Shown here in pieces: positions 60,466 to 64,000 of a stretch of 64,000 nucleotides of DNA. Each line of letters opens with the position of its first letter. The first letter of the stretch is position 1. Source of the DNA: Codonopsis lanceolata (lineage: Eukaryota; Streptophyta; Magnoliopsida; Asterales; Campanulaceae); assembly GCA_013146195.2 (NCBI GenBank), contig CM028378.1:91012295-91076294 (forward strand), in the 5' to 3' direction. The notes beneath the pieces are model-generated. The model saw only the letters and a list, made by a program, of their open reading frames with translations, was not told where the DNA came from and ran no database searches. The position numbers were made by a program, and so were the translations under genes.

Positions 60466-61418
60466 GGTTTTGTGTACAATCTGACCCCTAAAATTGGCAC
60501 AAATTATTAATTTGGTGTTACATCTTTGACATTTTCTATTTTGGCCTTTGACCTTGATTTTTGGCCATATACGGTTAGTCCCTCACTTGTCGTCTATCTA
60601 CCCTGATGTTAAAATTTTAATATAATAACCCAAATGCCCTTAGTGGATGGTGACTTAGATCACGGATGAACTAAATGGGGAACTATTTCCTTTGTTCCGG
60701 GGAAATATTCCTCGTTTGAAAATCAAACTTTTTAAAAATTATCGTCTTCCTTTCTTTTTTTTGTCAGTATTTAATAATTGTTTTCTTTTAAAATTTTCCC
60801 TTTTAGAAAAATAAATTTTACTATTTTACCCTTATTTTTTCTATATATTTTAATTACTCCCTCTGTTTTCAAATTGATAGCCTCCTTTCATTTTTTATCC
60901 GTTCTAAAATAAATATTCTTTTTCAAATTTTTTTTTAGAAAAACACTTTTACTACTTTACCCTTATTTCTACTATATACTTTGATTATGATCATATGTTG
61001 AAGAGCATTTAAGAAAAACCACACATTTCACCAATATGTGTAATACGGTCAATTATTTTTTTCTTAAACAATAAACTATGTATTTGATCAAAGAGAACAA
61101 TAATTTAAAAACGGCTGGAGTAGTACCCTTTCCTTTTTTTACTTGTTCCAAAAAAACTGTCATTATTATAACTTTTTAAGAAAAACACTTTTACTATGTT
61201 ATCTTTTACCATTTATATATATAAGAGAGATATTTCCCCTTCCCTTCGTCGGTTTTTCCCTCCAATGTTTAGTTCATATAGAATCATAGTCACCATCACT
61301 TGTATAACTAACTGCATGACCAGAAATAGATTTCAAGGGCCAAAATAGAAAGTGTAAAAAATGTAGCACCAAATCAATAAATGGTGTCAAATTCAGGGAC
61401 CAAATTATATATTAAACC
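60466..61418. mobile_element. Non-autonomous MULE, 953 bp
   Basis: The 9-bp duplication TCTAAATAA is exact (60457-60465 and 61419-61427). The ends GGTTTTGTGTACAATCTGAC and ...GTCAAATTCAGGGACC...AAACC are inverted over about 75 bp, and resemble the ends of 8986-9866. It starts about 100 bp upstream of the 59388-60367 gene's ATG, so it may supply or displace promoter sequence. Confidence 0.85.
60857..61120. mobile_element. Stowaway MITE, 264 bp, nested in MULE
   Basis: Starts CTCCCTCTGTTTTCAAATTG and ends AATTTAAAAACGGCTGGAG, flanked by TA (60855-60856 and 61121-61122). Confidence 0.82.
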
Positions 61419-61427
61419 TCTAAATAA

Positions 61428-62460
61428 AGAAGAATATAAATTTCATACTTGACCTAGCTATGTCACGTAATCTAATAAGAAAACCAAGCCGAGGACTTTT
61501 CAAAGTCTAGCTAGCTTGACTCTTTAACATAGGGACTTTCCCATTAATTTCCTAGAAAAATATGGGTGGTATGCTATTTAGTCCTCAACCTAGAAAATAT
61601 TGGCCGCTATATATTAATTGCCTTCATATTGTCCCCCAATTAATTATAATACTCTATCCCTTCGACTTGATTTTAATGTTCTTTTCTTTATATACTTTGA
61701 CAGAAACTATGGAAATACTATATTTAAGATATTTTCTGTAAGATGAAACTTTCTGAAGAGATCTATTATGTATTGTTGGGCTGAGCTGTGAAAAAGTAAG
61801 GTTTCGTTTTATAAATTAGAATCCGTAAGACGGTCAAACAGAACACATATACTACCCAAAACTTAGGACACATAATTCTGATTTTGATGTGCTCAGCCCA
61901 AATTTGTTCACGAGAAAATCACGTGAGACCACCACGTGCCAATCACGAGCTAAAAAACATAAGCTCGCGCGAGCACCGCGAGCATAGCAGGCAAGATGTC
62001 CGACCAAGGACCACACCTTCAATCCCCGACAAAGCCTTGCCCGCCTAGCCTGTCAGGGCAGGGCCTTGCCCGCCCAGGTAAGCACACAGCCAGCAGAAAC
62101 CGAGGCGTGAGCCCCAAGGCAGACTACGAGGTTTCCTAATCTAAGACGAAAGTCACATAGCTTCCCGCCAATCACGTCTACAATTTAGGGAAGGGATCCT
62201 AACGCTAATAGGCTACGACTAATCCTAATTCGACAAGGATTCTATGACTCGGGGACCTATATATATCCCTCCATAAACCCTAAACAAGGTACACATATTC
62301 TTGAGCTTAGAAACTCTCTGTCAAACAGCTTTCTCACATACAATTCTTACTCGCATGCTGGAGTGGTTTCGTGAGGCCTTGCCTTGCATTGCTACTAAGG
62401 TGTTATTCATTTATTGGCAGGTTTTTAGGTGATCCAATCCATACACAAGTCTAAATAAGA
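61428..62460 (+). mobile_element. Gypsy-type LTR-like sequence
   Basis: From about 61888 (TGTGCTCAGCCC) the DNA turns GC-richer. It has a promoter-like GGGACCTATATATATCCCTC near 62255 followed by leader-like sequence, and a possible LTR end in TTATTGGCAG near 62421. No partner LTR is inside the window. 61428-61880 holds nothing recognised. Confidence 0.4.
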
Positions 62461-62499
62461 GTTAAAGAAAAATGAAGAGTTAAATAAAAAGTGAGGAGA

Positions 62500-63480
62500 A
62501 CCAGTGAGATCGAAGATAGGGCGGAAATTCTCCCCTCGTATTCGGTATTGCATTCACTCGTCCCTCAAGCGCTGCCCATGGAAATCACCCTAGAAAGGAT
62601 GGGTCAACTCGGGTAGAATGATTATTAAAGGTTCTACCCCACCCCAGGTACATTAGCATGGAGCACCTCAGACAAGTCCAGGTAATTGGGGTGCACACCA
62701 ACTCCCTCCAATCAATCAGCCACTCCTAGCCGACCATTTTCTTGTCGGAAATGCCCAGAGTTGCCTTAAACGTTGCTAACTTATTGGATTCTCCCATGTT
62801 AAACTCATAGTGAGCAAGATTGGGTGCCACAACCTCACTCTTAATCCAAGGAACAAAGGGTCACCCAAGTCGGAACTCGATCAGCACTGTCCTCTTATTC
62901 CAAGATTTTACCTTCCCCGTTAATTCATCAAATTTGGACTTGGACCTCATGATGATTATGCTCAAATGTTGTTTGGTGAAGGTAAATAATTTATGAAATA
63001 AAAATAACTCCGGATCATGCCCGAGCAGCCGACTAGCGCTATGAAGGACATTATCGCCCTAACTGTGTTCATCAGATCACAAGGCATTGCCTTGGCCTCT
63101 TGCAGGAACTCTACGAAGAATAGGTCGTTCCCCCTGGAAGGGTTCCCAGTCAATTAACCATCTGGATCCTTCGTCGATGCTAAGGAAATCTATTATGGCC
63201 TTCTGGACTGTGCAATCATACGTACCCTGGACCTCTACCTGGTCCTACCCTGTAAGCTTACTCGACATCCAAGGAGGAAGAAATTTCTAACCTACCACGC
63301 TCTTCACCAATAAAACTTGTCTGCCCATCCGGAGGTTTAGCCATAACTTTAACCCACCCATTATGGTGTTTGCCTGTGATAGGCAAGTGGCATACCTTGT
63401 CATATTTGGTTTGAGGTCTAGAGGATGGGTAGAGGTGGCCATTTCATAGATAAGACAGACGATGGGCACGTGGAGACTGG
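62500..63480 (-). pseudogene. Decayed retrotransposon protein, possibly the 'putative gypsy type transposon' family
   Basis: Minus-strand translation has long meaningful stretches broken by stops: ATSTHPLDLKPNMTRYATCL and NTIMGGLKLWLNLRMGRQVL (63469-63287), then HDPELFLFHKLFTFTKQ (about 63020-62970), SKSKFDELTGKVKSWNKR and HYEFNMGESNKLATFKATLG. The pattern of a helical N-part, then FLFHKLF and KVKSWNKR recalls a family of plant proteins linked to gypsy-type elements. The match is by impression only. Confidence 0.32.
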
Positions 63481-63589
63481 CCTAGAAAAACTTGTTATAA
63501 ATGACCAACCGAACTTGTTGGCGTTTTAGGGTGCGCAAATACCATTTTCTATCGGAAGAGGTTGCTTGGAAGATCTTTGGATCTAGATT

Positions 63590-63965
63590 GAATGTTAGGT
63601 TTGAATCATATACGTCTTTAAATGCTTTGTTTATTTGCTAAATAAATATAACAAAAAGAATACTTTAGTCAAAAACCGCTTTTGAAACCGAAAGGGCGAG
63701 TTGGGTGCCTAGCACCTTCCCAACTCGTAACTTAGCCTCCAAACCCCTTTTTATAATCTCTGATTTCTCTTTTTTGGTTTGCTTTATTTTTGCCTTAAAA
63801 TAAAGATGGCGACTCTATAAACCATTTTGGATCTAGTGGGGCCTCGCAACACTCCTTTCTTGCACTTTTCCGTTTTCCCCTTAAAAAGGGAGAATGGGAA
63901 TGAAAGGGTGATGTATTCCCATATCCTGGTATCCCCTAAACAAGGGATAACTTGATGCGGGAAAC
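63590..63965 (+). mobile_element. 5'-truncated LTR, TGTAGACAC family
   Basis: Parallels 54225-54575: ATGCTTTGTTTATTTGCTAA, CCGAAAGGGCGAGTTGGGTG (about 63687), AAAATAAAGATGGCGACTCT and CCCCTAAACAAGGGAT. The LTR start is missing, and the window ends shortly after. Confidence 0.75.
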
Positions 63966-64000
63966 CCAAAACTCTCATAGTGATCCGAAATAGGCCATAA

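Overview
The window looks like repeat-rich intergenic DNA from a flowering plant, most likely a eudicot. It is AT-rich, has long dinucleotide runs, and is packed with plant-type transposons: Ty1/copia, Ty3/gypsy LTRs, Mutator-like elements (MULEs), Stowaway, Tourist and hAT MITEs, one CACTA end and one SINE. The species cannot be named from the sequence. Only two candidate host genes survive, both for small secreted or membrane-anchored proteins on the minus strand. Most of the rest is transposon sequence at different stages of decay.

Layout. 1.1-7.8 kb: a decayed Ty1/copia element with two ~660 bp LTRs, primer-binding site, polypurine tract and a gag-pol full of stops. 9.0-9.9 kb: a small MULE carrying an ORF with an organelle-leader-like start (a Pack-MULE candidate). 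10.0-10.5 kb: one Stowaway MITE inserted in another. 10571-42369: the main structure, a Mutator-like element of about 31.8 kb. It has ~240 bp terminal inverted repeats and an identical 9-bp target duplication (TATTTTAGA) on both sides. A zf-GRF gene remnant points inward from the left end and a MuDR-type transposase remnant points inward from the right end. The transposase N-terminus lies at 40-41.4 kb and its SWIM end at 12.9-13.2 kb. About 27 kb of later insertions lie between them: gypsy-type LTRs, MITEs, another MULE, a tandem duplication, a CACTA end and a DXS gene fragment.

42.5-50.6 kb: more MITEs, a solo Athila-like LTR, two A/T-rich foldback elements, and a SINE whose Pol III B-box-like segment is repeated about five times between perfect 11-bp target duplications. 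51511-57675: a second potentially autonomous MULE, of the FAR1/SWIM transposase type, with a 9-bp target duplication. It holds a solo LTR (5-bp duplication AATAC), which in turn holds a smaller MULE (9-bp duplication). 59.4-60.4 kb: a two-exon gene whose splice sites give an open 118-residue product with a hydrophobic N-terminus and a Pro/Arg-rich tail. 60.5-61.4 kb: another MULE, with a Stowaway inside. 61.9-64 kb: gypsy-type LTR pieces and a decayed minus-strand coding remnant.

How the parts relate. Eight elements have MULE-like ends with 9-bp direct duplications, and a ninth has one mismatch in its 9 bp. Several share a TIR-internal GTTAAAT-GCACGTG motif, so the two coding MULEs may have mobilised the smaller ones. 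All identifications are by reading; no database search or alignment program was run.
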